From the NCBI RefSeq assembly GCF_042852765.1, contig NZ_AP031414.1: 64,000 nt of DNA; one strand, 5' to 3'. Of the stretch, positions 23,693 to 33,254 are shown in pieces (within the stretch, counting starts at the first letter, position 1; every line of letters begins with the position of its first letter). Both the position numbers and the translations under genes were made by a program. Source of the DNA: Schaedlerella glycyrrhizinilytica_A (GTDB lineage Bacteria > Bacillota > Clostridia > Lachnospirales > Lachnospiraceae). The notes beneath the pieces are model-generated. The model was given only the letters and a program-made list of their open reading frames with translations, did not search any database and was not told the DNA's origin.

Positions 23693-25795
23693 TTAATGGA
23701 TGTTCAGTTCTTCTTTCACTTTTCTGACTGTCAGGCGATACACCGTGTAGATCACGAGCGATACGATCAGCAGAGAGCCGGCGCAGGCGAACAGTCCGAT
23801 GATCTCGCTGTATGTGAGCGCTCCGTCGTTTCCGAACATGATCAGGGAATAGAGCAAAAACATCAGAGAGATGCCGATGCTCGACGGAGTCCGGAATACT
23901 TTTTTGCACTGGCTTTTTACTTCACGGGTCAGAAATGCAGAGGAAGCGCCCAGTTTTTTCAGATCGTCAAACAGGTAGCGGTTGTTTAACGCGATCGTCT
24001 GGCAGCGGGTGTAGCCGATGACCATTGCAGCGAGGATACAGATGATCGCGATGAAAAGGAACATCATCAGATAAACGGCGTAAGTTCTCATATAGTCGTT
24101 CTGATCCAGAATGCGGATCTTCGGCATGTATGTCCAGTACATCCGGAAATCGGAGGAATCCGGATCGTCAAAAGAAACCTGCGTCATCTCATCGGTGTCG
24201 CCCCAGTAGGTTTCGCCTCGCTGTTCACAGGCATATTTTTCTACCGGATCGTAGTAGATCGGCAGTTCGCAGTCCTCTGTGAACGACCCCATAAATGCAA
24301 GGAATAATTCATAGGCGAAATCATAGGAATCTTCCCCGTTGATGTTGAATGCGAACATATTTCCGCGGTACTCGTCGGAAATCCCCTCTTTCATTGCCGC
24401 ATAGTCGGCGTCATCCAGCACATAATATCCTCGCTGGTCAACGAGCAGCCCGTAGTGGATAAAACCGTCGAACTTCGTATCACAGGTTGACATTGTGGAA
24501 AGATTGGTCAACAGTTCACTTTCCAGCTTCATAAAATAAGTTCCGGTCTCTTCGTCGTTGGAGACTCCTTTGTAAGTTCCCGGTTTTACATCCACATCCA
24601 TACCGGTCAGTTCGGAAAAACTGCTCTCGGACAGGAACTTTCCGCCTTGCAGAAGCGGCGTATATTCGTAGTGGTAAGATCTTCCGTCCTCAAACATTTC
24701 CTGACCGTCCAGCGCAAGATAAAGATATTCGCCGCTGCTCCAGTCTTTGAGATCCAGATTGTATTGTCCGGCAAGTTCTTCGATTGCTGTCTGCGTCGGT
24801 ACGTTCTGGTCGGCGCGGTACTGGAACAGGTAGTCGAACGGACGGTTTTTTGTCTCAAGAAGCTGGCTGGATCCCATCATTGGGAGAAAGAACAGACCAA
24901 AACAACCTCCGGCGATCAAGACGGTACTGACAAGAAGATTGTTGACCGTCTGACGACCTTGGAATTTCATCATACTCCGGGAGATCAGCGTTTTGTAAGG
25001 GTTCTTTTTATTTTGTCCCCAGCCGTGCACAACGGTGTGCAGGATGATCATGTAAAGTCCGATAAAGACCGGTACATAGAGAACATTGATCCATACCGGC
25101 GGGAACGCGCTGAACAAATGCTGATAAACGGCAGAAGCATTGTATCCTGCAACGGCGCCGATCAGGAGGACGATGATACCGACGGGACCGCACCATCTGC
25201 CCAGTTCGCGGACAGGCTCGTTCTTATGTTCTTCCCGGATCGTATCCATGATGTTTGTCCGTTTCAGATAACGGAATGCCGTGATACAGGAGAAGAGTAC
25301 AACGATCAGGAAAAACGGGATCGATACAAGCAGACAACGGAAATCGAGGACGAGATCCATCTGTGCGCTGTCCACGATCAGCATACGGAACAGGCTCCAT
25401 AAGATCCAGACAAACGGGAAGCCCGTCAGGAGGCCGGCAAGTGCGGAGACCGTGCTCAACGTAAAGACTTCACGGAACAACCCAGGAGCCAGCCTGCGGC
25501 GGGATGCGCCGAGCGCCATCAGCGTTCCGATCTGACGGGACTTCTTGCGGAAGAACAGGCTTGCCGCATAGACGGTAAAGACGGTGCATCCGAATAACGC
25601 GAGTACGAAGATCGCGATCATCTGTTTCCGGCTGTCGCCGCCCTCCGGGAGCACGGTCAGGACCGTCGGCGAAAAGATCATGGCAGAATATGCCGAGATC
25701 AGCATCAGGGAAATGAAATTGCAGAACAGGTAAAGCGCTGCCTGCTTCCGGTCTGCCCTCTGTAATTTTTGTTCTAATTTCTGCATTGTCATCAT
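23693..25795 (-). CDS. ABC transporter permease, FtsX/BceB type
   Basis: A 700-residue permease with an N-terminal FtsX-like domain ('ALFGCTVFTVYAASLFFRKK', 'QIGTLMALGASRRRLAPGLF'), a large extracytoplasmic domain of roughly 200 residues, and a C-terminal set of spans with 'KKLGASSAFLTREVKSQCKK'. This is the layout of BceB/VraG-type permeases that sense or expel cell-wall-active peptides. The start overlaps the end of the ATPase gene by four bases. It is divergent from a LytTR/GHKL pair, not the usual BceRS pair. Confidence 0.85.
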   Translation of the reverse strand: MMTMQKLEQKLQRADRKQAALYLFCNFISLMLISAYSAMIFSPTVLTVLPEGGDSRKQMIAIFVLALFGCTVFTVYAASLFFRKKSRQIGTLMALGASRRRLAPGLFREVFTLSTVSALAGLLTGFPFVWILWSLFRMLIVDSAQMDLVLDFRCLLVSIPFFLIVVLFSCITAFRYLKRTNIMDTIREEHKNEPVRELGRWCGPVGIIVLLIGAVAGYNASAVYQHLFSAFPPVWINVLYVPVFIGLYMIILHTVVHGWGQNKKNPYKTLISRSMMKFQGRQTVNNLLVSTVLIAGGCFGLFFLPMMGSSQLLETKNRPFDYLFQYRADQNVPTQTAIEELAGQYNLDLKDWSSGEYLYLALDGQEMFEDGRSYHYEYTPLLQGGKFLSESSFSELTGMDVDVKPGTYKGVSNDEETGTYFMKLESELLTNLSTMSTCDTKFDGFIHYGLLVDQRGYYVLDDADYAAMKEGISDEYRGNMFAFNINGEDSYDFAYELFLAFMGSFTEDCELPIYYDPVEKYACEQRGETYWGDTDEMTQVSFDDPDSSDFRMYWTYMPKIRILDQNDYMRTYAVYLMMFLFIAIICILAAMVIGYTRCQTIALNNRYLFDDLKKLGASSAFLTREVKSQCKKVFRTPSSIGISLMFLLYSLIMFGNDGALTYSEIIGLFACAGSLLIVSLVIYTVYRLTVRKVKEELNIH

Positions 25796-26538
25796 GATTC
25801 ATCACCACTCATTTCTTTGATCGTTTCCAGGAGCTGATCGTGAAATTCGCTCCGTTTTCCATGTTTTATAAGCTGACGGAAAATCTGTCCGTCTTTTAAT
25901 AAGATCACCCGGTCGCAGAACGAAGCGGAAAAGCTGTCGTGTGTGACCATAAAGATCGTCGCGTCCATCTGTGATTTTGCATTTTCAAATGCTTCGATCA
26001 CGGTGCGGCTTGATTTGCTGTCCAGGTTTCCGGTCGGTTCGTCGGCAAGGATCATCAGCGGCTGGTTGATCAGGCTTCGCGCGACTGCGGTTCTCTGCCG
26101 TTCACCGCCGGAGACGTCCGCCGGATATTTGTTCCGGATGTGGTCGATGCCGAAAAGCTCCAGCAGACGGTCGGCAAGCTGTTCGCCCTCTTTTCCGACC
26201 GTGCCGTGGATGATGCGCGGGACGAGAATATTCTCCCGGATCGTCAGTCCGTCGAGCAGCATGAAATCCTGAAAGACAAAACCGAGTTTTTCATTGCGGA
26301 TCTTGGAAAGCTCGTCGTCGTTCAAGTTGGCGAGCGTCTGTCCGCCGAGTTTGATATTTCCTTTCTCAAATGGAATGTAGCAGGAAATACAATTTAAAAG
26401 TGTGCTCTTTCCAGAGCCGGACGGTCCCATCACAGCGACAAATTCGCCTTTTGCTACCTGAAAGCTGACGCCTTTTAATACCGGATATGTCTTGCTGCCG
26501 GTCTGATAAGATTTGTGAAGATCATCTACATATAACAT
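25792..26538 (-). CDS. ABC transporter ATPase, BceA/MacB type
   Basis: A 248-residue ATPase with Walker A 'GPSGSGKSTLLNCIS', signature 'VSGGERQRTAVARSL' and Walker B 'LMILADEPTGNLDSKS'. The start is placed at ATG 26538, nine bases after GAGG; the frame also opens at GTG 26547, which touches the ribosome binding site. It pairs with the FtsX-type permease. Four direct repeats that look like LytTR sites lie upstream of its promoter region (TATGAT on the minus strand at 26582-26577). Confidence 0.9.
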   Translation of the reverse strand: MLYVDDLHKSYQTGSKTYPVLKGVSFQVAKGEFVAVMGPSGSGKSTLLNCISCYIPFEKGNIKLGGQTLANLNDDELSKIRNEKLGFVFQDFMLLDGLTIRENILVPRIIHGTVGKEGEQLADRLLELFGIDHIRNKYPADVSGGERQRTAVARSLINQPLMILADEPTGNLDSKSSRTVIEAFENAKSQMDATIFMVTHDSFSASFCDRVILLKDGQIFRQLIKHGKRSEFHDQLLETIKEMSGDES

Positions 26539-26611
26539 TACATTCACCTCGTTTGGATTTTTTTCTTGTTGAGGTGATCATAACAAAAAAACAGAAGAAA
26601 AAAATCCGGGC

Positions 26612-26645
26612 TGTAAAGTTTGGCGGCGCTGTTGTAACGTTTGAC
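26612..26645 (+). promoter_or_regulatory. LytTR-type direct repeat pair 1
   Basis: TGTAAAGTTTGGC at 26612-26624 and TGTAACGTTTGAC at 26633-26645 are direct repeats with starts 21 bases apart, two helical turns. This matches how LytTR regulators such as AgrA bind as dimers. The pair lies just upstream of the likely -35 region of the ABC transporter promoter on the minus strand. Confidence 0.65.
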
Positions 26646-26661
26646 ACGGTTCTGCGGACGT

Positions 26662-26695
26662 TGTAAAATTTAGCACATATGATGTAATATTTGGG
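26662..26695 (+). promoter_or_regulatory. LytTR-type direct repeat pair 2
   Basis: TGTAAAATTTAGC at 26662-26674 and TGTAATATTTGGG at 26683-26695 repeat the same motif, again with a 21-base offset. The second repeat runs into the ribosome binding site of the response regulator gene (GGGAGGA, ATG 26707), which suggests autoregulation. Confidence 0.65.
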
Positions 26696-26706
26696 AGGAA
26701 AACGGG

Positions 26707-27435
26707 ATGCTTAGGATAGCGATGTGTGATGACGAGACAGAGGCGAGAGAAGCGCTCTATTTACTTTTGGATCAGGAACTTCACGAGGAGAGTGAACAGA
26801 TCGTGTACGAATTTTCGACGGGAACGGCTGCGGCGAACTGGCTTCAAAAGCATCCCGGCGAGATCGACCTTCTGTTTCTGGATGTGGAAATGGACGGAAT
26901 GAACGGGATGGAGACCGCGAAAAAGATCCGTACGTTTGATCAAAACCTGCTGATCGTATTTGTGACCGGATTTGCGGATTATGTATTCGACGGGTACAGC
27001 GTCGGCGCGATGGATTATCTGATGAAGCCGGTGTGCAAGGAAAAACTGCAGGCGCTCCTTACGCGGGTGCGGGAGAAGCTCGGTCAGGAGGAAGCGGAAG
27101 AATTTATCGTGAAAAATACCGATGGAACGTACCGTTTTCTAAAGAAAGAGATCCGGTGGTTTTACAGCGACAAAAGGAAAGTGATGCTTGTGACAGACCG
27201 GGGCGAGTATGGATTTTACGCCAAATTAGACGAAGTGGAAAAGCAGCTTAAGGACGGAGGAGAAGCGGGGCAGTTTGTGCGGATCCATCAGCGGTATCTG
27301 GTGAATACAAAATGGGTAGATCAGATCGGAAGCGCTTCGGTACAGATCGGCGGGGAAGAACTGCCGATCAGCCGCGCTTATAAGGAAGCGGCAGTCAAAA
27401 AGCTGGCGGAAGCGATGCTTGGCGGAATGCGCTGA
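26707..27435 (+). CDS. LytTR-family response regulator
   Basis: A 242-residue regulator with a receiver domain (acidic pocket 'CDDE', phospho-acceptor Asp59 in 'LLFLDVEMDGMNG', Lys in 'LMKPVCKEKL') and a C-terminal LytTR DNA-binding domain ('FIVKNTDGTYRFLKKEIRWF', 'FVRIHQRYLVN'). It precedes its sensor kinase and is divergent from the ABC exporter, with four LytTR-like repeats between them. Confidence 0.93.
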   Translation: MLRIAMCDDETEAREALYLLLDQELHEESEQIVYEFSTGTAAANWLQKHPGEIDLLFLDVEMDGMNGMETAKKIRTFDQNLLIVFVTGFADYVFDGYSVGAMDYLMKPVCKEKLQALLTRVREKLGQEEAEEFIVKNTDGTYRFLKKEIRWFYSDKRKVMLVTDRGEYGFYAKLDEVEKQLKDGGEAGQFVRIHQRYLVNTKWVDQIGSASVQIGGEELPISRAYKEAAVKKLAEAMLGGMR

Positions 27436-27492
27436 TACCGCGAAACGATAACCGATCGGGGGACGGAATGGAAAAGACTTGGAGGGAACGGG

Positions 27493-28812
27493 ATGGATTT
27501 TATACAATTTTGGGTACGCTTGTTCTGGATGATACTGGCGATGTTTTTGAATTTAAAAGCACTGGAACGGTATGTGACGTTCCGGAAAGCATGGTGGGCA
27601 AAACCGCTTGCGTTTCTGGCATACTGGGGCGTTGCGGGCACGATCATTTTTGTGGGAGACTGGGGAAATCTGCCCTATTCCATTGCGGCTTTTTTTATCG
27701 GGATGCTTCTGGCAGGCGGTGACGGCGTTTTAAAAACCGTGACGGTCTGCGTGATGTTTTCCAGTCTGACGTTTGCGTACAATGCCTGGATCGACAGTTT
27801 TTTCGGAGCGGTGCTTGAGGAATTGCCGTTTGATTTCTATGCACCGAGCCGGCTGTTTTTCGCAGCGGTATTGTTTCTTGTCACAAAATATTTCGCACCG
27901 GAAAAAGACTACGAGCTTTCCCCGGCGCTGTGGAAATTACTGTTGGAAGTGTCGCTGATCCCGCTAGGGATCGTTGTCGTGGTTGTGCTGGGATCGCCGG
28001 TCGATACGAATCGGATCCCGAATCCGACGATGTATGTGATCCTGCTTTTCCTTGCGATGGCAGCATTTTTAGGACTGCTTGGAATGGTGTCTGCACTGGC
28101 ACGTCAGCGGAAACTGGAACAGCAGAGTATGTTTGCGGAGATGAATCAGGCATACTACGAGGCGATGGAACAACAGCATTTCGAGATCCGGAGACTCCGG
28201 CACGACATGGCGAATCATCTGCAGGCGCTTGCGGGACTTTCGGACGGACAGCGGGATGCCTATATCCGGGAAATGCTCGAGGGCAATGCGATGGCGCATA
28301 CATTGAATTACTGCGGAGACGCGACGGTCAATGCGGTTTTGACATCCAAAGAAGCGATGATGCGTCAAAAAGGGATATGCCCGGACTGGAAACTGGATAT
28401 ACCGGACACATTGCCGTATCAGAAAGCGGATGTCTGCGCATTATTTGCAAATGCTCTGGACAACGCGGCAGAGGCATGCGAAGCATACCGAAAAAATGTG
28501 AAATATCCGGACGGGAAATGTGCGGATGGAGAATGTGCGGACGAAAAACTGACGGTGACGCTGGATGCCAGATTCCGAAAAGGAATGCTTGTAGTTTCGG
28601 TAAAAAATCCGATGGAAGAAACGGAAAGTTCTAAGGGGATCTTTCAGCCGGGGATGCTTCCGAAGACGACGAAGCAGGATAAGAAAAATCACGGTCTGGG
28701 ACTTCGCAGTATCCGCGAGATCGTGGAGAGGTATCATGGGACGATGGAGATCCGGACGGGGGAGAGACAGTTCGAGTTGTTTTTCTATCTGATGGGCGAA
28801 AGCGTTTCCTAA
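27493..28812 (+). CDS. GHKL sensor histidine kinase (AgrC type)
   Basis: A 439-residue kinase with an N-terminal block of about six membrane spans (residues about 5-205), a short coiled linker ('QQHFEIRRLRHDMANHLQAL') with the phospho-accepting His, and a GHKL ATPase domain ('ALFANALDNAAEACEAYR', 'NHGLGLRSIREIVERYHG'). This is the AgrC/ComD-type architecture, usually tuned to peptides or membrane-active compounds. It is encoded 57 bases after the LytTR regulator. An acidic insert with three repeats of 'PDGKCADGECADEK' character interrupts the ATPase domain near residue 340. Confidence 0.9.
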   Translation: MDFIQFWVRLFWMILAMFLNLKALERYVTFRKAWWAKPLAFLAYWGVAGTIIFVGDWGNLPYSIAAFFIGMLLAGGDGVLKTVTVCVMFSSLTFAYNAWIDSFFGAVLEELPFDFYAPSRLFFAAVLFLVTKYFAPEKDYELSPALWKLLLEVSLIPLGIVVVVVLGSPVDTNRIPNPTMYVILLFLAMAAFLGLLGMVSALARQRKLEQQSMFAEMNQAYYEAMEQQHFEIRRLRHDMANHLQALAGLSDGQRDAYIREMLEGNAMAHTLNYCGDATVNAVLTSKEAMMRQKGICPDWKLDIPDTLPYQKADVCALFANALDNAAEACEAYRKNVKYPDGKCADGECADEKLTVTLDARFRKGMLVVSVKNPMEETESSKGIFQPGMLPKTTKQDKKNHGLGLRSIREIVERYHGTMEIRTGERQFELFFYLMGESVS

Positions 28813-28944
28813 AAAAAATACCAATTATCAAAGAAATTGTTCTAACGAATTTATCGGATTTTCCGTTAAGATGAAAGAGAAATCGGGTATACTGGACAGT
28901 AGGGAAGAAGATGCCCGCAGGAAAGAAAAAGGAGGGAGTAGAAC

Positions 28945-29790
28945 GTGGAAAATCTGGAACAGTTTACAAGAAAAAAAGATTTTTTGATCTGTGTGGATTC
29001 CGATGGGTGTGCGATGGACACGATGGATATCAAGCATTTCCGATGCTTTGGTCCGTGTCTGGTGGAAGAGTGGAATCTGAAAGATTGGGAGACACCGATC
29101 CTCGCCAGATGGAACGAGATGAATCTGTATACGATGACCCGCGGGATCAACCGTTTTAAGGGACTTGTGAAGATGCTCAGAGAGGTACATGAGACGTATA
29201 CGGAGATCGAGGAGATCGAGATCCTGGAAGACTGGGTGGAAAAAAGTGACGAGCTTTCCAACGCAGCACTGCAGCGTGCGATCGGGAAAAGCGGAAGTAC
29301 GATCCTGAAAAAAGCGCTTTCCTGGTCGGAGAGTGTGAATGCGAAGATCAACGAGCTTTCTTTTGAAGATAAAAAACCGTTTGAGGGAGTAAAAGAGGGG
29401 CTGGCATTTGCACATGAGTATGCGGATGTGGCGATCGTGTCCTCCGCGAATCTGCAGGCGGTTCTGGAAGAATGGGAAAGGTACGGTCTGCTGGATCATG
29501 TGGATATCGTGCTGGCGCAGGACACCGGAAGTAAGGCGTTCTGCATTCAGGAACTGGCGAAAAAAGGGTATGAGAAAGTAAAGATCCTGATGACCGGAGA
29601 CGCGCTGGGAGATTACGAGGCAGCGAAGAAAAACGACGTATTTTACTTCCCGATCTGTGTGCGCCATGAAAAAGATTCCTGGGAAGAGTTTAAAGAGACC
29701 GCGGTCGGCAGACTTTTGGACGGCACATACGGCGGCGCTTATCAAGAGAAAAAGATCGAAGAATTTAAAGCGAACTTAGAGAAAAAATAG
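28945..29790 (+). CDS. HAD-superfamily hydrolase
   Basis: A 281-residue HAD hydrolase starting at GTG 28945 with GGAGGG upstream. Motif I is 'LICVDSDGCAMDT' (nucleophile and acid-base Asp) and the late motif is 'ILMTGDALGDYEAAKK'. The cap region is long and helical. It is the first gene of a cluster with GH3 and GH79 glycosidases, with 18 bases to the next start, so it may act on a sugar phosphate from those glycans (inference). Confidence 0.85.
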   Translation: MENLEQFTRKKDFLICVDSDGCAMDTMDIKHFRCFGPCLVEEWNLKDWETPILARWNEMNLYTMTRGINRFKGLVKMLREVHETYTEIEEIEILEDWVEKSDELSNAALQRAIGKSGSTILKKALSWSESVNAKINELSFEDKKPFEGVKEGLAFAHEYADVAIVSSANLQAVLEEWERYGLLDHVDIVLAQDTGSKAFCIQELAKKGYEKVKILMTGDALGDYEAAKKNDVFYFPICVRHEKDSWEEFKETAVGRLLDGTYGGAYQEKKIEEFKANLEKK

Positions 29791-29808
29791 AAAAGGGGTA
29801 ATCAAGAT

Positions 29809-31578
29809 ATGGTAGATTTGAAAGCAAATCCGTATTATCTGTCGGATGAGGACTGCAAATGGGTGGAGGAAACGATCGCATCCATGACGCCGGAAGAGAA
29901 AGTCGGACAGCTTTTCTTCCAGCTGACTTCTTCACAGGAAGAAGAGTATCTGAAAGAATTGATGGAGAAATATCATCTGGGAGGATGCCGTTACAATCCG
30001 ATGCCGGGAAAGAAAGTGCAGGAGCAGAACCGTATTTTGCAGAAATATGCGAAAGTTCCGGTATTTATCGCATGTAATACCGAAGCAGGCGGAGACGGAG
30101 CCTGCGCGGACGGAACGCCGATCGGAGCGGGCGTGAAGATCGCGGCGACGGACAACGAGGATTATGCGTATGCGCTCGGAAAAATGTCCAACGCAGAGGC
30201 GGCAGCGATCGGCTGTAACATGGCGTTTGCGCCGGTCTGTGACATCGCATATAACTGGCAGAATACCGAGATCATCACGAGAGCGTTCGGAAATGATCCA
30301 GAGCGTGTTGCGAAGATGAGTGCGGCTTATTTGAACGGCGCTCATGAGAACGAGGGATTTGCCTGTGCGGCAAAACATTTCCCGGGGAACGGACAGGATT
30401 TCCGAGACGCGCATCTCTCCAACAATGTGAACTATTTTGATGTGGACGAGTGGGACGCGACTTACGGAATGGTATATAAGACGTTGATCGACAACGGTCT
30501 GGACGCGATCATGGGCGGACATATCATGATGCCGAAGTATGCGAAAGCGATCAACCCGGAGCTGAAAGACGAGGATATGATGCCGGCGACACTTTCCCCG
30601 GAGATCATGACGACACTGCTCCGCGACCGTCTCGGATTTAACGGAATGGTCGTGACGGACGCTTCTCATATGGTAGGGATGACGGACCGGATGAAACGTG
30701 CGGAAATGCTGCCGCTTTCGATCAATGCCGGATGTGATATGTTCCTGTTCTTCAACGATCCGGACGAAGATTTCGAGACGATGCTGAACGCATACAAAGA
30801 CGGCGTGATCAGCGAGGAGAGAATGACAGAGGCGCTGACAAGAATCCTCGGACTGAAAGCGCACATGGGACTGAACAAGAAAGCAAAAGAGGAGATCGTT
30901 CCTGCGCCGGAGAATGTGGATGAGGTACTCGGAAGCGAAGAATTTAAAGAGATGCACAAGGCGATCTGCCGGGATTCCCTGACACTTGTAAAATACAAAG
31001 ACAAAGACGTGCTTCCGGTCGTTCCCGAGCGTTATAAGAGAATCATGATCGTCCATGTAAAAGCCGCAGAGAGCGGAATGGGCGCTCTGATGAAAATGAT
31101 GGGAATGGGCGGCGGAAAAAATCCGGCAGAAAGACTGAAAGAGACGCTCTGTGAAAAAGGATTTGACGCATTTGTCTATGAGAGTCCGCTGGATCAGATG
31201 AAGAAACAGATCGAGGCAGGAGAGAAGCCAAGCATCAATCTGTATTTTGCAGGAAAAAATGCGATCGCAGATTTCGTGAAAGACATGGATCTTGTGATCA
31301 CACTGTGCGACGTTCCGAGCGGAAGACCGAGCTTCGGACTTTCCAAGGGCGGCGGAGAAATTCCGTGGTATGTATTTGAAGTGCCGGTTGTTGTCGTAGG
31401 ATGCGGACAGCCGACGATGCTTGCGGATATTCCGCAGGCACGGACGTATATCAACACATACGATTCAAAAGACACGACATTTGACGCGCTCGTAGACGCA
31501 TTGATGCGCGGAGAAGACGCATTTAAAGGAAACGACCCGATCGACAGCTTCTGCGGTTTGTTTGACGCGCGTCTGTAA
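29809..31578 (+). CDS. Glycoside hydrolase family 3, NagZ-like
   Basis: A 589-residue GH3 protein without signal peptide. The N-terminal barrel contains 'KHFPGNGQDFRDAHL', whose Asp-x-His dyad is typical of NagZ-type beta-N-acetylglucosaminidases, and 'GMVVTDASHMVGM' with the nucleophile Asp. A C-terminal alpha/beta domain follows ('YKRIMIVHVKAAESGMG', 'VVVVGCGQP'). It likely removes N-acetylhexosamine from imported oligosaccharides in the cytosol. GGGG and AAGG precede ATG 29809. Confidence 0.83.
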   Translation: MVDLKANPYYLSDEDCKWVEETIASMTPEEKVGQLFFQLTSSQEEEYLKELMEKYHLGGCRYNPMPGKKVQEQNRILQKYAKVPVFIACNTEAGGDGACADGTPIGAGVKIAATDNEDYAYALGKMSNAEAAAIGCNMAFAPVCDIAYNWQNTEIITRAFGNDPERVAKMSAAYLNGAHENEGFACAAKHFPGNGQDFRDAHLSNNVNYFDVDEWDATYGMVYKTLIDNGLDAIMGGHIMMPKYAKAINPELKDEDMMPATLSPEIMTTLLRDRLGFNGMVVTDASHMVGMTDRMKRAEMLPLSINAGCDMFLFFNDPDEDFETMLNAYKDGVISEERMTEALTRILGLKAHMGLNKKAKEEIVPAPENVDEVLGSEEFKEMHKAICRDSLTLVKYKDKDVLPVVPERYKRIMIVHVKAAESGMGALMKMMGMGGGKNPAERLKETLCEKGFDAFVYESPLDQMKKQIEAGEKPSINLYFAGKNAIADFVKDMDLVITLCDVPSGRPSFGLSKGGGEIPWYVFEVPVVVVGCGQPTMLADIPQARTYINTYDSKDTTFDALVDALMRGEDAFKGNDPIDSFCGLFDARL

Positions 31579-31714
31579 ACTGTATTTGAGAAAATGTGCT
31601 TGAAAGAGTTGAAAGATGTGCGTGCGCCAAAAGAAGAGAAAACAGGGGCGCGCACATTTTAAAAAGATAAAAAGCATGGGAAAGGCATGCGGAAAGAGAA
31701 AAGGAGATAAGAAC

Positions 31715-33250
31715 ATGGGTGAATTTGTAAAACTGGATCTGGACGGATTAAAAGCGCTTCGCGAGATCAATCCGATGATGATGTCCTACAATGTGGAGTT
31801 TGCGGAAGTAACAGGAGGAACATTCTGGAAAGCTTACACACCGGAACAGGTAGCAGGAACGGAAGAATTTTATGTGGAGCCGACAACAGAGGGGATTGCG
31901 GCAATGTATAAAGATCTGATGCAGATCTACGCTCCGATCGATCTGTACAATGAAAAATTGCGCAGTCTGGCAAAAGAACTGGGACCGGTATGGGTTCGTG
32001 TTTCCGGAACGTGGGCGACAAAGACTTATTATGATTTTGACGGAAAAATGAACGGACAGGTTCCGGAGGGATATCTGAACGTGCTGACAAAAGAGCAGTG
32101 GATCGGTGTGCTTGATTTTGTAAAAGAGATCGGCGCGAAATTGATCGTATCTGTTGCAAACTGTCCGGGGCTTCATACGGCAGAAGAGCCGTGGAACCCG
32201 TCTGAGGCAGAGAAACTCTTCTCACTGAGTAAAGAATACGGCGTGCCGATCGATGCGGCGGAGTTTGCAAACGAGCCGAATATGATGGAAGAAACCGGAT
32301 TCCCGAAAGGATATACGCCGGCACATTATCGCAGAGATCAGGATTTGTTCTTTAAGTGGCTTCGTGAAAATTATCCGGAATGTTTGTGCGTAGGACCAAG
32401 TACAACAGGTGGAGACAATATCAAATTTGGAAAAGGTGATTCGGAAGATGCCGGAGTAGGCGGAATCGAGCAGCTTGCGGCAGAAACCTGTAACTGTTCA
32501 GATCTTTTGGACGGAACAACAGAGCCATTGGATGTATTCAGCTACCATTACTATAATGGAGTATCCGAGCGTCTTGCATCCGTAATGCCGAATGCACACT
32601 GGTCCGCAGAAGAAGCAAACTCCGAAGCTTATCTGGAAACAGCGCTGAATTTCGCTCATACATATGTACCGCTTCGAGATAAATATGTTCCGGGCGGAGA
32701 AATGTGGGTGACAGAATCCGGAGATGCAGGCGGCGGCGGAGACACCTGGGCGTCTACTTACCTTGATGTATTCCGCACGCTAAATGAGCTGGGTGGATTT
32801 GCTACGGTTACAAACGGTGTGATCTTCCACAATACATTGGCTTCTTCCGACTATGGATTTTTAGCAAGAGAAGTTTTCGATCCGCGCCCGAACTATTTCG
32901 CAGTACTTCTGTGGAACCGTCTGATGGGAACGACTGTTTTTGATACAAAAGAAGAAATCAGAGAAGGAGCACATGTCTTCGCACATTCCCGCAAAGACGG
33001 AAAAGACGGTGTTGTATATCTTGTGATCAACAACTCATTTACAGAGACAACAACCGTGGAACTTCCGAAAGACGCAGTGCGTTATACACTGGCAGGTGAA
33101 AACGGAAATATGCGCGCAACGGTTATGACTCTGAACGGAAGACCGCTCGTACTGGGCGAGGGCAACGCACTTCCGTCACTGGAGGGCGCAGAGCAAGCAG
33201 CAGGAGAAGTGGAACTTGCTCCGGGAACCTGTACATTCTTTGTAATGTAA
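31715..33250 (+). CDS. GH79-like glycosidase (heparanase/beta-glucuronidase family)
   Basis: A 511-residue protein. The start is ATG 31715 with AAAAGGAGA upstream; the earlier in-frame ATG at 31616 lies in spacer sequence. It resembles GH79: the acid-base Glu in 'DAAEFANEPNM' and the nucleophile Glu in 'MWVTESGDAGGGGDTWAS'. A C-terminal beta-sandwich follows ('DGVVYLVINNSFTETTTVEL'). There is no signal peptide. Together with the GH3 enzyme it suggests cytosolic breakdown of uronate- and hexosamine-containing oligosaccharides. Confidence 0.75.
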   Translation: MGEFVKLDLDGLKALREINPMMMSYNVEFAEVTGGTFWKAYTPEQVAGTEEFYVEPTTEGIAAMYKDLMQIYAPIDLYNEKLRSLAKELGPVWVRVSGTWATKTYYDFDGKMNGQVPEGYLNVLTKEQWIGVLDFVKEIGAKLIVSVANCPGLHTAEEPWNPSEAEKLFSLSKEYGVPIDAAEFANEPNMMEETGFPKGYTPAHYRRDQDLFFKWLRENYPECLCVGPSTTGGDNIKFGKGDSEDAGVGGIEQLAAETCNCSDLLDGTTEPLDVFSYHYYNGVSERLASVMPNAHWSAEEANSEAYLETALNFAHTYVPLRDKYVPGGEMWVTESGDAGGGGDTWASTYLDVFRTLNELGGFATVTNGVIFHNTLASSDYGFLAREVFDPRPNYFAVLLWNRLMGTTVFDTKEEIREGAHVFAHSRKDGKDGVVYLVINNSFTETTTVELPKDAVRYTLAGENGNMRATVMTLNGRPLVLGEGNALPSLEGAEQAAGEVELAPGTCTFFVM

Positions 33251-33254
33251 TTTA

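Noticed and set aside
24647..25402. 251-codon plus-strand frame opposite the FtsX-type permease
   Set aside because: Shadow of the permease gene; composition is low-quality and no motif is visible.
29932..31056. 374-codon minus-strand frame opposite the GH3 gene
   Set aside because: Shadow of a well-supported GH3 gene; no ribosome binding site or family features.
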